DNA from: Prosthecobacter debontii
GTDB taxonomy: Bacteria; Verrucomicrobiota; Verrucomicrobiia; Verrucomicrobiales; Verrucomicrobiaceae
NCBI GenBank assembly: GCA_945860295.1
Contig: CAMAQH010000007.1
Coordinates: forward strand, 1 to 64,000
DNA: 64,000 bases
Direction of reading: 5' to 3'
The position numbers and the translations under genes were made by a program. Positions 43,765-52,515 of the stretch are shown here, piece after piece. The notes under the pieces are model-generated. The model did no database searches, was not told where the DNA came from, and saw only the letters and a program-made list of their open reading frames with translations. The number at the start of each line of letters is the position of its first letter. Within the stretch, counting starts at the first letter, position 1.

Positions 43765-45981
43765 ATGAACACCACCCAAACACTGCTCGCAAGCCTTCTT
43801 GCCGCTGGTCTCTGCGTCGGTTCCGCCTTCGCGGAAACCCGCATGTGGACTGACGTCCAAGGCCGCCAAGTGAACGCCTCCTTTGTCAAAATCGAAGGTG
43901 ATAACATTGTCCTCCAGACGGCGGACGGCTCCTTCCATCAGTTTGCCCTCACCCGTCTTTCCCCTGAGGATCAGGCGATCGCAAAAGCCGCTAAGCCTGT
44001 TGAATCAGTCACAGCATCTGACTCCTCACCTCAATTCTTGGCCAATGCGACCGTGAGCCAAGCTGCAGCGAAAGTGGACAGCCTTGTGGTCAAGGGCTTG
44101 GTAAAAGCCAATCCAGAGCGCGCCAAAGCTGGTAAACCACCCATCACAGGCTGGAATCAGCCAGCGAATGACGAGCAGTTTGTTCGTCGTGTCTATTTAG
44201 ACATCGCTGGCCGCATCCCGAATTACGATGAAGCATATTCCTTCATCAAGAGCAGCGAAAAAGCCAAGCGCTCCCAGCTCATCGACCAGCTGCTCGACTC
44301 TGAGGGTTACAAAACCACCCTCTATAACTACTTCGCTGAGATGCTCCGCGTGAAGAATGAATTTGAAGCTGACAACGTTCGTGGCACACCCTACATCGGC
44401 TGGTTGAAAGAGCAGATCGCGATGAACCGCCCGTGGAATGAAATGGTTTATGACATGGCGACTGCGACTGGCAAAATGTGGGACAAAAAACCTGATGGCA
44501 CTTACAATGGCGCTGCGGGCTACCTTCTCCGTGATTCCGGTATGCCTCTGGATAACTTGGCCAATACGCTCACCGTCTTCCTCGGTACTGACGTCGCCTG
44601 CGCTCAATGTCACGACCATCCGTTTGCTGATTGGACCCAGAAGCAGTTCTTTGAAATGGCCGCTTTCTTCGGAGCCACTACGACCCGTCTCAATGGTAAA
44701 GACATGGGCGGCACCGACCCGATGGCTCGCCTTATGACAGGAATCGAGCCTCTCGTGGCGAAGGCTGGCCTGGACATTAAAACCATTCGTAACGGCCTCC
44801 AGAACTACATCCGCGCCAATCAGAACGCTGTTAAAGATCGTGCAATGAACAGCACCAAGCTGCCACATGACTATAAATACAAAGACGGCAAACCAGGTGA
44901 TCCAGTCGAGCCAAAATTTGTCATGTGGAGTCCAGAGGACAAAGGCAACCCAGCCTACAAACAAAGCAAAAAGGACGAAGAAAAGCTCCGCGTTTCTTTC
45001 TCCAACTGGATGACTCATCCGCAGAACCCGCGTTTTGCCATGACCATCGCCAATCGCATGTGGAAGCGGGCTTTTGGTTCTGCAGTGGCTGAGCCTGTGA
45101 CAAATATTGACGATCCAAACAACGCGTCGAATCCCGAATTGCTCAAGCATCTTGCCAGTGAAATGGTGCGTGTGAAGTTCGATTTGAAACAGTTCATGCG
45201 CATTGTCTATAACACCCGCGCTTATCAGTCTGAAGCCACTTCGGAAAACATCGTCATGGGTGAGAAGTACTTCTTCCAAGGCCCTATGCTCCGCCGTATG
45301 TCTGCTGAACAGGCATGGGACAGCTACATGACACTCGTGTTGGGTAAGCCGGACGGCTACAAGGCTCCTCTCCAAGATCTTTATGCTAAGTCCATCGACT
45401 TGAATCTTGAAACCGTCGATCCACAGACCGTGCTCATCAAATATGACGCCTACCGCAAAATTCAGGCCAAAGAACGCGCCCTCATGGGTGGCGGACTTGA
45501 GATGGCTGGCGGCGACATGATGATGGAAGAAAAGGCCTCCAAATCCACCAAGAAGTCAGAGGCGTCGGTCATGAATGATGGACCTGGGAAAGTCCTTACC
45601 TATCAAGGCATGAGCCTCATGCGTGCTTCTGAGATCACCCAGCCAGCTCCTAACGGTCACTTCCTCGTCGATTTCGGCCAGTCACCACGCATGCTCATCG
45701 ACGGTAGTAATAAGATCGGCAACGTCCCACAGGTGCTCACCATCATGAACGGTAAGGCTCAGAAGATGCTTACCAGTCCTGATTCACTCATCTTCCGTAA
45801 CATGGAAGCCGTGCGTGACCCTTCGGAGAAAGTGGAGCGCATGTTCCTCACTATCATGAATCGCAAGCCAACCATGAACGAAAAAGACATCGCTAAGCGT
45901 GTCCTCGGTGCTGGAGAAGACGGCTACGCCAATATGATCTGGGCGCTCATCAACACCCGCGAATTCATGTTTGTGCAATAA
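43765..45981 (+). CDS. Secreted DUF1549/DUF1553 protein with SHD1 domain
   Basis: A 738-aa exported protein: signal peptide (MNTTQTLLASLLAAGLCVGSAFA), an SLA1-homology-1 domain (RMWTDVQGRQVNASFVKIEG), a DUF1549 region with CAQCHDHPF near residue 279-283, and a C-terminal DUF1553. The CxxCH could bind heme. Such proteins are nearly always paired with DUF1501 proteins, as here (46023-47321, 41 bases downstream), and are a hallmark of Planctomycetota and Verrucomicrobiota; their role is unsettled, with polysaccharide breakdown proposed. Confidence 0.9.
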   Translation: MNTTQTLLASLLAAGLCVGSAFAETRMWTDVQGRQVNASFVKIEGDNIVLQTADGSFHQFALTRLSPEDQAIAKAAKPVESVTASDSSPQFLANATVSQAAAKVDSLVVKGLVKANPERAKAGKPPITGWNQPANDEQFVRRVYLDIAGRIPNYDEAYSFIKSSEKAKRSQLIDQLLDSEGYKTTLYNYFAEMLRVKNEFEADNVRGTPYIGWLKEQIAMNRPWNEMVYDMATATGKMWDKKPDGTYNGAAGYLLRDSGMPLDNLANTLTVFLGTDVACAQCHDHPFADWTQKQFFEMAAFFGATTTRLNGKDMGGTDPMARLMTGIEPLVAKAGLDIKTIRNGLQNYIRANQNAVKDRAMNSTKLPHDYKYKDGKPGDPVEPKFVMWSPEDKGNPAYKQSKKDEEKLRVSFSNWMTHPQNPRFAMTIANRMWKRAFGSAVAEPVTNIDDPNNASNPELLKHLASEMVRVKFDLKQFMRIVYNTRAYQSEATSENIVMGEKYFFQGPMLRRMSAEQAWDSYMTLVLGKPDGYKAPLQDLYAKSIDLNLETVDPQTVLIKYDAYRKIQAKERALMGGGLEMAGGDMMMEEKASKSTKKSEASVMNDGPGKVLTYQGMSLMRASEITQPAPNGHFLVDFGQSPRMLIDGSNKIGNVPQVLTIMNGKAQKMLTSPDSLIFRNMEAVRDPSEKVERMFLTIMNRKPTMNEKDIAKRVLGAGEDGYANMIWALINTREFMFVQ

Positions 45982-46022
45982 TTATAGTTCACTCAACTTT
46001 TTAACTTCTAATCTATAAATCT

Positions 46023-47321
46023 ATGAAATCAGAACTCCTCCGCCTCAACGACGCCAATCGCCGTCAGTTCATGCTGAACACCGCCAAGACTGTTCTTGGC
46101 GTCACCTTACTCCCAGGCCTTTCTTCCAAGATGGCTAAAGCTGCGGGGACTTCCGGTCCAGGCACACCTGGATTTGGTAAGGCCAAACACGTCATCTATC
46201 TCTGGATGGGGGGGGGCATGACCCACATCGACACCTTTGATCCGAAAGAAGGTGCTACCAAAGGCTTCGGCGACCGCATCAAGGCCAAAGCTGAAGGCAT
46301 CGACTACCTCGGTGGCTATCTACCGAAGCTGGCTGAAAACGCCAGCAAACTCACCCTGATCCGCTCCATGACCTCCAAGACTGGTGTGCATGAAGCTGGC
46401 ACTTACATCATGAAGACTGGCTATGAGCCACGCGGTACCATTGTTCACCCAGCCATGGGTGTCTGGGGTTCCCACTTCCTGGGTCGTATCAAAGACGTCA
46501 CCCTGCCAGACAGCGTAGTCATCAATAGCGGCAGCGCTTACCCTGGAGCAGGCTTCTTCCCCCCCGCCATGTCCCCGATCCCGATTTCCAATCCAGAAAC
46601 CGGCCTCCAAAACATCAAGCCTACAACGAGCGATAGTCAGTTTGCCAAGCGCATCGGCCTTATGAACGAGTTCGACACAGGCTTCCGCAAGAAGTTCCAG
46701 AGCGAAGACGTGAAAGCCTACTCGGAGTTTTATGACGAAACGCTCAAGCTCATGAAGAGCGAAGACCTCAAGGCATTCGACCTCACTCTTGAGACTGCTG
46801 AGACCCGTGAGAAATACGGAAAAAGCAACTTTGGCCAAGGCTGCCTCCTCGCTCGCCGTCTCGTCGAAAGTGGAGTCCGCTTTGTTGAAGTGCAGATGGG
46901 TGGTTGGGACATGCATACCACCATCGACAATTCTATGACCAACAACGGTAACACGCTCGACACAGGCTTCACCGCCTTGCTGCTCGATCTTGAAGCCAAA
47001 GGTCTGCTAGATTCCACCATGGTTGTCCTCGGCTCCGAATTCGGACGCACTCCAGACATCAATGAAAATGACGGTCGTGACCATTACCCCCTTGCCTACA
47101 CCACCGTCCTTGCCGGCGGCGGAGCCAAGCGTGGCTTCACTTATGGGGCTTCGGATAAAGAAGGGCGCCGCCCTGCTGACAAGCAGACCAGCCCTTCTGA
47201 CTTCCTCGCCACCATCGGTCACGCCATGGGTCTTCCTGTGGATGAAGTCGTCATGTCCCCTTCCAATCGCCCCTTCACCGTGGGCGACAAAGGCGTGCCA
47301 GTCGTCGATATCTTCGCCTAA
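46023..47321 (+). CDS. DUF1501 (sulfatase-like fold) exported protein
   Basis: A 432-aa protein with a twin-arginine-type signal (NRRQFMLNTAKTVLGVTLLPG, Arg13-Arg14). The DUF1501 core shows conserved metal-fold motifs: YLWMGGGMTHIDTFDPK, HEAGTY, GGWDMHT, GSEFGRTP and GRDHYPLAYTT. The family is related to the alkaline-phosphatase/sulfatase superfamily, but the active residue is not obvious. Partner of the DUF1549/1553 protein upstream, on one transcript that ends at the terminator at 47349. Confidence 0.9.
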   Translation: MKSELLRLNDANRRQFMLNTAKTVLGVTLLPGLSSKMAKAAGTSGPGTPGFGKAKHVIYLWMGGGMTHIDTFDPKEGATKGFGDRIKAKAEGIDYLGGYLPKLAENASKLTLIRSMTSKTGVHEAGTYIMKTGYEPRGTIVHPAMGVWGSHFLGRIKDVTLPDSVVINSGSAYPGAGFFPPAMSPIPISNPETGLQNIKPTTSDSQFAKRIGLMNEFDTGFRKKFQSEDVKAYSEFYDETLKLMKSEDLKAFDLTLETAETREKYGKSNFGQGCLLARRLVESGVRFVEVQMGGWDMHTTIDNSMTNNGNTLDTGFTALLLDLEAKGLLDSTMVVLGSEFGRTPDINENDGRDHYPLAYTTVLAGGGAKRGFTYGASDKEGRRPADKQTSPSDFLATIGHAMGLPVDEVVMSPSNRPFTVGDKGVPVVDIFA

Positions 47322-47348
47322 TTACTTACGCTATTCCGTCGAATCAAC

Positions 47349-47380
47349 AAAAACACCCGGCCGCTAGGTCGGGTGTTTTT
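47349..47380. terminator. Strong rho-independent terminator, probably bidirectional
   Basis: AAAAACACCCG (47349-47359) pairs perfectly with CGGGTGTTTTT (47370-47380) around a ten-base loop, with A- and T-runs at the two ends. It separates the DUF1501 gene from the convergent thiH. Confidence 0.88.
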
Positions 47381-47384
47381 ATTT

Positions 47385-48515
47385 TCAGGCTACTAATATC
47401 GCCGGGTCCCAGTCCTTCCACACAGCTTCCAATCCCTGCCGATTAAGCATCGCAGCCACTTCGGCTGGAGTTCGTTCATCGGCGATTCCAAATTGCCCCT
47501 CAGCGCGTTCCTTGCCGTCCTTTGTCGTTAGCTCGACTCGGCGACCCTTCACGGTTTGATGCAAATCATCGCTGCCAGCACCTGTATAGCCGCCTGGCTC
47601 AGTATGACTGCCTGCGCTCATAACCGTGATCCCCAGCGGTGCCAAAGCATCACGCAGCGGCGCAGGCTCGCGCGTGCTGAGAACGATGCCAACTTCGGGG
47701 AAGATGAGCCGAAAAGCACAGATCGTCTGCACCAGTGCCCAGTCAGGGAACTCCGTCATAGGGTGAAAACCTCCCGCTGCGGGCCGCAGACGTGGGAAGG
47801 CCACCGTGAAACTGGCCTTCCAGCAGTTTTTGTATAGATGCTCAAGATGCGCCGCTAGTCGCAGCGCCTCCAGCCGCCAGTCACTCAGTCCAAACAAAGC
47901 CCCGATGCCGACTCGTCGAAAGCCACCCTCATAACCACGCTCTGGGCAGGCGATGCGCCAGTCGAAATCTTTCTTCGGTCCAGCCGTGTGCATGTCTGCA
48001 TACACGGCACGGTCATAGGTTTCCTGATAAACGACCAACCCCTCACAGCCTGCCTTCACCATCAATTCATATTCAGGAGCCTCCATAGGCCCTACCTCGA
48101 TACCAATCGTTGGCACGACATCACGGATGGCTTTGATGCATTCTTCAAGATAGCCATCACTCACAAACTTAGGATGCTCTCCCGCCACCAGCAGGATGTT
48201 CCGAAACCCCTGCTCCACCAAATGCAGTGCCTCTTTGACCACTTGATCGATGGTTAACGTCACTCGCATGATGCTCGCGTTATCGCGCGAAAACCCGCAG
48301 TAGGAGCAGTTGTTCACGCATTCATTGGAGACATAGAGCGGCGCAAACATGCGCATCGTGCGCCCAAAATTACGCCGCGTAATGCCGCGTGCTTCATGGG
48401 CCATCGCTTCCAGTTGAGCGGGAGACTTCACCTCCAGCAACGACCAAAGCCGCTCCATGAGTGGCGACTTGCGCTCAGGTAGAGCATCGAGAATAGGCAG
48501 AAAGGCAGACGACAT
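47385..48515 (-). CDS. thiH: 2-iminoacetate synthase (thiamine thiazole biosynthesis)
   Basis: A 376-aa radical SAM enzyme that cleaves tyrosine to dehydroglycine (2-iminoacetate) for the thiazole ring. The cluster motif is SNECVNNCSYCGF (Cys66, Cys70, Cys73). The central region (EVGPMEAPEYELMVKAGCEG, VYQETYDRAVYADMH) is ThiH-like. Length equals E. coli ThiH (377). No thiG, thiS or thiF gene is next to it, so the pathway genes are elsewhere. Flanked by DUF1501 and a DUF1592-type gene, it appears to be transcribed alone. Confidence 0.92.
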   Translation of the reverse strand: MSSAFLPILDALPERKSPLMERLWSLLEVKSPAQLEAMAHEARGITRRNFGRTMRMFAPLYVSNECVNNCSYCGFSRDNASIMRVTLTIDQVVKEALHLVEQGFRNILLVAGEHPKFVSDGYLEECIKAIRDVVPTIGIEVGPMEAPEYELMVKAGCEGLVVYQETYDRAVYADMHTAGPKKDFDWRIACPERGYEGGFRRVGIGALFGLSDWRLEALRLAAHLEHLYKNCWKASFTVAFPRLRPAAGGFHPMTEFPDWALVQTICAFRLIFPEVGIVLSTREPAPLRDALAPLGITVMSAGSHTEPGGYTGAGSDDLHQTVKGRRVELTTKDGKERAEGQFGIADERTPAEVAAMLNRQGLEAVWKDWDPAILVA

Positions 48516-48569
48516 GTCATGCCTCTATACGTTGGTCAGGCTCTGGCGCAACGCCTCGGATAGTTCCCA

Positions 48570-50960
48570 TCACTTACTCAGGAAGATAGGACTCTGCACA
48601 ATCAGATGCAGCAGGTCCCGCAGCCCATTCTTCTGGGCCTTCGACGCAGCGACAATACGCGCGATTTCGTTGCGATCAGAGAAACCTAGCTCACGTCCAG
48701 TGGCGAAAATGAGGAGCTTTTCGGCGACGCATTTCACGACCGTGTCTTGGCTAGCGAGGAGTAGTTTTTGAAACTCCTGCAAGTCTTTGAAAGCCTGACC
48801 CGTGGCGAGTTGCCCAGCCGCATCCACAGGCGGGCCGAGGCGGTAGCGGACTTTTCGGCCTTCGACCTTGAGGCTGATAAAATCGCCTTGATCGATGCTG
48901 CGGAAGCGCTCACGCCAGCCACCAATCACATCATAGCTCTCCAGTGCGAATCCCGGTGGATCGATTTGCCGATGGCAGCCTTTGCAGCTCTCAGAAGAGC
49001 GGTGTTTGTCCAAAATCTCACGCATGGTTTTAGCACCGATTATGTCTGGCTCCACGCCGGGAGTGCCCGGTGGTGGTGGCGGCGGCTCGATGCCGAGTAT
49101 CCGGCTAAGAACCCACACGCCGCGCACGACGGGTGAAGTGTTAGTGCCATTGGCAGAGACTTTTAAAATACTGGCGTGCGTGAGAATGCCGCCGCGTTTG
49201 CTATCCGTAGGCAGTCTAACTTTTTGCATGGCTAACCCACTCACGCCTGGGATGCCGTAGTGCCGAGCGAGACGTGCATTGAGCATGGCAAAGTCGGATT
49301 GGATGAGGTTGCCGACACTTAAGTTTCCAGTGATGAGTTCGCGAACAAACCCACGCGTTTCACGCAGCATGGAGTCTTGCAGTAGCTGATCAAACTCGGG
49401 GTAGAGCTGCTTATCAGGTGTGGTGAAGTCGATCTCACGCAGGTTCAGCCACCCATCGGTAAAATCAGTGACGAAGCTCTCCATCGTCGTATTCTTGAGC
49501 AGTCGTTCTGTCTGCACACGCAGGATTTCAGGCTGATGCAATTGCTGCTTCGAGGCAAGCTGGAGCAATTCCGTATCGGGCGCACGCCGCGTGAGGAAGT
49601 AACTCAAGCGAGCTGCGAGCGCGAAGTCGCCGAGCTTCCCGTTAGGCTCATTCAAATAGAGAAATTCGGGGGAGCAAAGCGCGGCCACGGCTGCCGTGCG
49701 GATAGCGATCAGGTAGTCTGTGCTCTTTGCAAACTCGGCATCAAACAGCGAATAGTAAGGTTGCACTTCAGTGTCGCTGACAGGCCTGCGAAAAGCGGCA
49801 CTGAGGAAGACGAGTAAGGTTTGGCGTGAATCAGCCATTGGGTCACTGCTGTCAGCGGTGAATGTGGGCTTGTAGTTACTCTTACCCTTCATCCACAACT
49901 TCTCAGGCGGTAGCTCACGCAACTTGGTGTTGCCCAGTAACATCTTCTGTCCGCGTGGCGGCCAGTCACGGAGGATGGGGCCTTCGATCTCGAAGCTTTG
50001 GATCGCGAGACCTTCGCCAGGATACTTGTCTGGGCCATCTTTAATAGGCGAGTGCCCGTCAGGACCATTTAGACCTTGCGGGCTGATTTTGATGCCATCA
50101 CCTGCACGCAATGTGAGGGTAAACTCCACCGTGTCGGGCTTGTCAGGCGGCAGTTCATGAAAGCTACGCACGTCTTGATCACCGCCTCGATTGAAAGTGC
50201 CAGTGATGACGGCAAACGCCACTGGCTCTTGAATTTGGTAGCCGTAGCCAGCGATGCGCACGCGATACTCACCCGCCGAAGTTGCTTTAAAGCCGGGGAC
50301 CTGCGTGTCGGGGAAACCGCCATCATTAAAGACCACAATGGCTCCGTCATCTCGCTTGAGCCATTGCTTGCCTAGGTTGGTTTTGTTGCGTTCGGACTCG
50401 AAAGTGTAGCGCTCCTTTTTCATCGCCGGTTTCATATCGGCATTGAGCGCGGCGTTCAGCACGAGTTCCGCTGCCTCCATGTAGCGCTGCATCTGCATGC
50501 TGGAGACGGATAGAGCTTCACCTACCGTATCAAAGCCAAGCGCGCGCCCATCTTCAGGCAGCGAGGCGATCACCTCGACTTGGGTGCCTAGCAGATCATT
50601 AATCGTATTTTGGTACTCACGTCGATTCAGTCGCCTCAGCACGGTGCCCTTTTGTGCCGCATGTTTCGTGCTTAAATCGCTGCCTAGCGCGGCCATGAAG
50701 TCCTTCAGTTCATTCGCATTCGGGCGGGGCTTTTTCTCCGGCGGCATCTCACCAGCGGCCACACGATCAAACACGCGTACCCATTTTTTTAGCGCTGCCG
50801 CATCTTCCGCATCCGTGGATAAGGACGATAAATCCAGCCCGCCCTTTTTCATCTCTGCGTCATGGCAGTCAATGCAGTGCTGATTCATGAATGGCTGGAT
50901 CGCAGGTAGTGCTGCGTGGGCATGACTGATAATGAGAAAGGAAAACCAAAGTGGCTTCAT
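48570..50960 (-). CDS. Secreted DUF1587/1595/1592/1588/1585 cytochrome-like protein
   Basis: A 796-aa exported protein (signal peptide MKPLWFSFLIISHAHA). N-terminal cytochrome-like motif QHCIDCHDAEM; DUF1587 (LRRLNRREYQNTINDLLG); a carbohydrate-binding-like beta domain; DUF1595 (AAFRRPVSDTEVQPYY); DUF1592 (LAARLSYFLTRRAPD); DUF1588 (RGGILTHASILKVSANG, then RGVWVLSRILGIEPPP); a second CKGCHRQIDPPGFALE motif; and DUF1585 at the C terminus. The order matches the planctomycete-type family. ATG 50960 gives the signal peptide; the frame to 51026 would add 22 residues. Confidence 0.9.
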   Translation of the reverse strand: MKPLWFSFLIISHAHAALPAIQPFMNQHCIDCHDAEMKKGGLDLSSLSTDAEDAAALKKWVRVFDRVAAGEMPPEKKPRPNANELKDFMAALGSDLSTKHAAQKGTVLRRLNRREYQNTINDLLGTQVEVIASLPEDGRALGFDTVGEALSVSSMQMQRYMEAAELVLNAALNADMKPAMKKERYTFESERNKTNLGKQWLKRDDGAIVVFNDGGFPDTQVPGFKATSAGEYRVRIAGYGYQIQEPVAFAVITGTFNRGGDQDVRSFHELPPDKPDTVEFTLTLRAGDGIKISPQGLNGPDGHSPIKDGPDKYPGEGLAIQSFEIEGPILRDWPPRGQKMLLGNTKLRELPPEKLWMKGKSNYKPTFTADSSDPMADSRQTLLVFLSAAFRRPVSDTEVQPYYSLFDAEFAKSTDYLIAIRTAAVAALCSPEFLYLNEPNGKLGDFALAARLSYFLTRRAPDTELLQLASKQQLHQPEILRVQTERLLKNTTMESFVTDFTDGWLNLREIDFTTPDKQLYPEFDQLLQDSMLRETRGFVRELITGNLSVGNLIQSDFAMLNARLARHYGIPGVSGLAMQKVRLPTDSKRGGILTHASILKVSANGTNTSPVVRGVWVLSRILGIEPPPPPPGTPGVEPDIIGAKTMREILDKHRSSESCKGCHRQIDPPGFALESYDVIGGWRERFRSIDQGDFISLKVEGRKVRYRLGPPVDAAGQLATGQAFKDLQEFQKLLLASQDTVVKCVAEKLLIFATGRELGFSDRNEIARIVAASKAQKNGLRDLLHLIVQSPIFLSK

Positions 50961-51003
50961 GTGTTTTGGATAACGCCCCAGAGTTGCTGAATCTGACTTG
51001 GAT

Positions 51004-51696
51004 TCACACCGTCTGCCATTCTTCAATCGTCAGCGCCCGCCACATTCCCGGTTTGAGTTCCTCTGGCAGCCGCAGCTTGCCGATGCTCTCACGATGTAGA
51101 GCAGTGACGAGATTACCGACACGGCCAAACATGCGTTTGATTTGATGATGTCGGCCTTCATAGAGAGTGACTTGCGCATGACACGCACTGAGCAGAACGA
51201 GTTCCGCAGGCAGTGTCGTGACGTTCTCTGTTGCAAAATGAAAGCCATGTGCAAACGCGGCGACGGCATCAGGTGAGATCATCTCAGCGGTCTCGACGAC
51301 ATAGATCTTGGGCACCTTCGACGCGGCATCCATGAGCAGCTTTGACCAGCGACCATCATTGGTGAGCAGCAGTAATCCCGTAGACCAACGATCCAGTCGT
51401 CCGGCAATATGCAAAGTTTGTTTGTCAGGATCGTCGATGAGATCCAGCACGGTCCTATGCTCCGCATCCACCGTGGCACTGACGACACCTGCCGGTTTGT
51501 GCATCATCAGATACAAAGCACGCTCGGGTTGTTGAACCGTCACCGCATCCAATTCAACACGCGTAAATCGATCCACCTCATGCTGATTCCCAGTGATGAT
51601 CTGCCCGTCCACAAGTACCCGCCCAGCCGCGATCAGCCGATGCGCCTCTCCCCGGCCAAGTGAGCGGTGCTTAGCAATGACGCGGTCCAGCTTCAT
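51004..51696 (-). CDS. RsuA/RluB-family pseudouridine synthase
   Basis: A 230-aa enzyme that isomerises uridine in rRNA. N-terminal S4 domain (residues 1-45), then HKPAGVVSA, catalytic Asp102 in AGRLDRWSTGLLLLTNDG, and the C-terminal motif EGRHHQIKRMFGRVGN. Its closest match in architecture is RsuA (16S rRNA U516), but RluB/E/F cannot be separated by eye. It is 43 bases upstream of the DUF1592-type gene on the same strand. Confidence 0.92.
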   Translation of the reverse strand: MKLDRVIAKHRSLGRGEAHRLIAAGRVLVDGQIITGNQHEVDRFTRVELDAVTVQQPERALYLMMHKPAGVVSATVDAEHRTVLDLIDDPDKQTLHIAGRLDRWSTGLLLLTNDGRWSKLLMDAASKVPKIYVVETAEMISPDAVAAFAHGFHFATENVTTLPAELVLLSACHAQVTLYEGRHHQIKRMFGRVGNLVTALHRESIGKLRLPEELKPGMWRALTIEEWQTV

Positions 51697-51765
51697 GCCG
51701 CATACTGCATCGACTGCGCGAGAGTGAAACTGTTTAGCGACTTTCTTCGTTCTGTCAGTCCTACC

Positions 51766-52494
51766 ATGAAATTCACGACCTATCTTGCCGCCCTGATTAT
51801 TACCTCAGCGCACGCTGCTGAGCCCATGCCGCCCTCCGGCTTTCGCGCTATCTTTAATGGCAGTGATCTAAGCGGCTGGTATGGCCTGAATCCACATTCC
51901 GTGGTTAAACTGGAAGGTGAGAAAAAGGACGCAAATCTGAAACAGCAGCGCGCAGAGTTTGCCCAGCACTGGCGTATCGAAAGTGGCGAGTTGGTCAATG
52001 TCGGCACGGGTCCCTACGCCTCGACGAGTGAGGAGTTTGGCGATATCGAATTCCTCATCGAATACAAGACGGTGGCAAAGGCTGACAGTGGAATCTACAT
52101 GCGTGGCAGACCTCAAATTCAGATCTGGGATCGCCATCAAATCTTTGATCCCAAGAAGCCAGATCGCAAACCCCACCTCGGTTCTGGAGGTCTGTTTAAT
52201 AATACGCCAAACACTCCTGGCCGTGATCCGCTCGTGTTAGCGGACAAGGCTTTCGGCGAGTGGAATCGTTTCCGCATTCGTCAGATCGGAGCGCGCACCT
52301 GGGTATGGCTGAATGATAAGCTCGTCGTCGATGGCAACGTCATGGAGAACTTCTTTGATCGCGCCAAGCCGCTGCCCGCCAAAGGCCCGATCATGCTGCA
52401 AACCCACGGTGGCGAGATCCGCTGGCGGAATCTTTTTGTCCATGAGATCGGAGCTGAAGAAGCAGCCAAGATCATTAGCGCACCGAGCCGCTGA
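51766..52494 (+). CDS. DUF1080 (3-keto-disaccharide hydrolase-like) secreted protein
   Basis: A 242-aa exported protein (signal peptide MKFTTYLAALIITSAHA). The DUF1080 concanavalin-like sandwich is shown by FRAIFNGSDLSGWYG, IEFLIEYKTVAKADSGIYMRG, IQIWDRHQ and WNRFRIRQIG. Members of this family hydrolyse 3-keto-glycosides. It starts 69 bases after the divergent pseudouridine synthase. ATG 51766 is the start that yields the signal peptide. Confidence 0.88.
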   Translation: MKFTTYLAALIITSAHAAEPMPPSGFRAIFNGSDLSGWYGLNPHSVVKLEGEKKDANLKQQRAEFAQHWRIESGELVNVGTGPYASTSEEFGDIEFLIEYKTVAKADSGIYMRGRPQIQIWDRHQIFDPKKPDRKPHLGSGGLFNNTPNTPGRDPLVLADKAFGEWNRFRIRQIGARTWVWLNDKLVVDGNVMENFFDRAKPLPAKGPIMLQTHGGEIRWRNLFVHEIGAEEAAKIISAPSR

Positions 52495-52515
52495 TCGGCA
52501 GCTCAGAGTTCAGAA

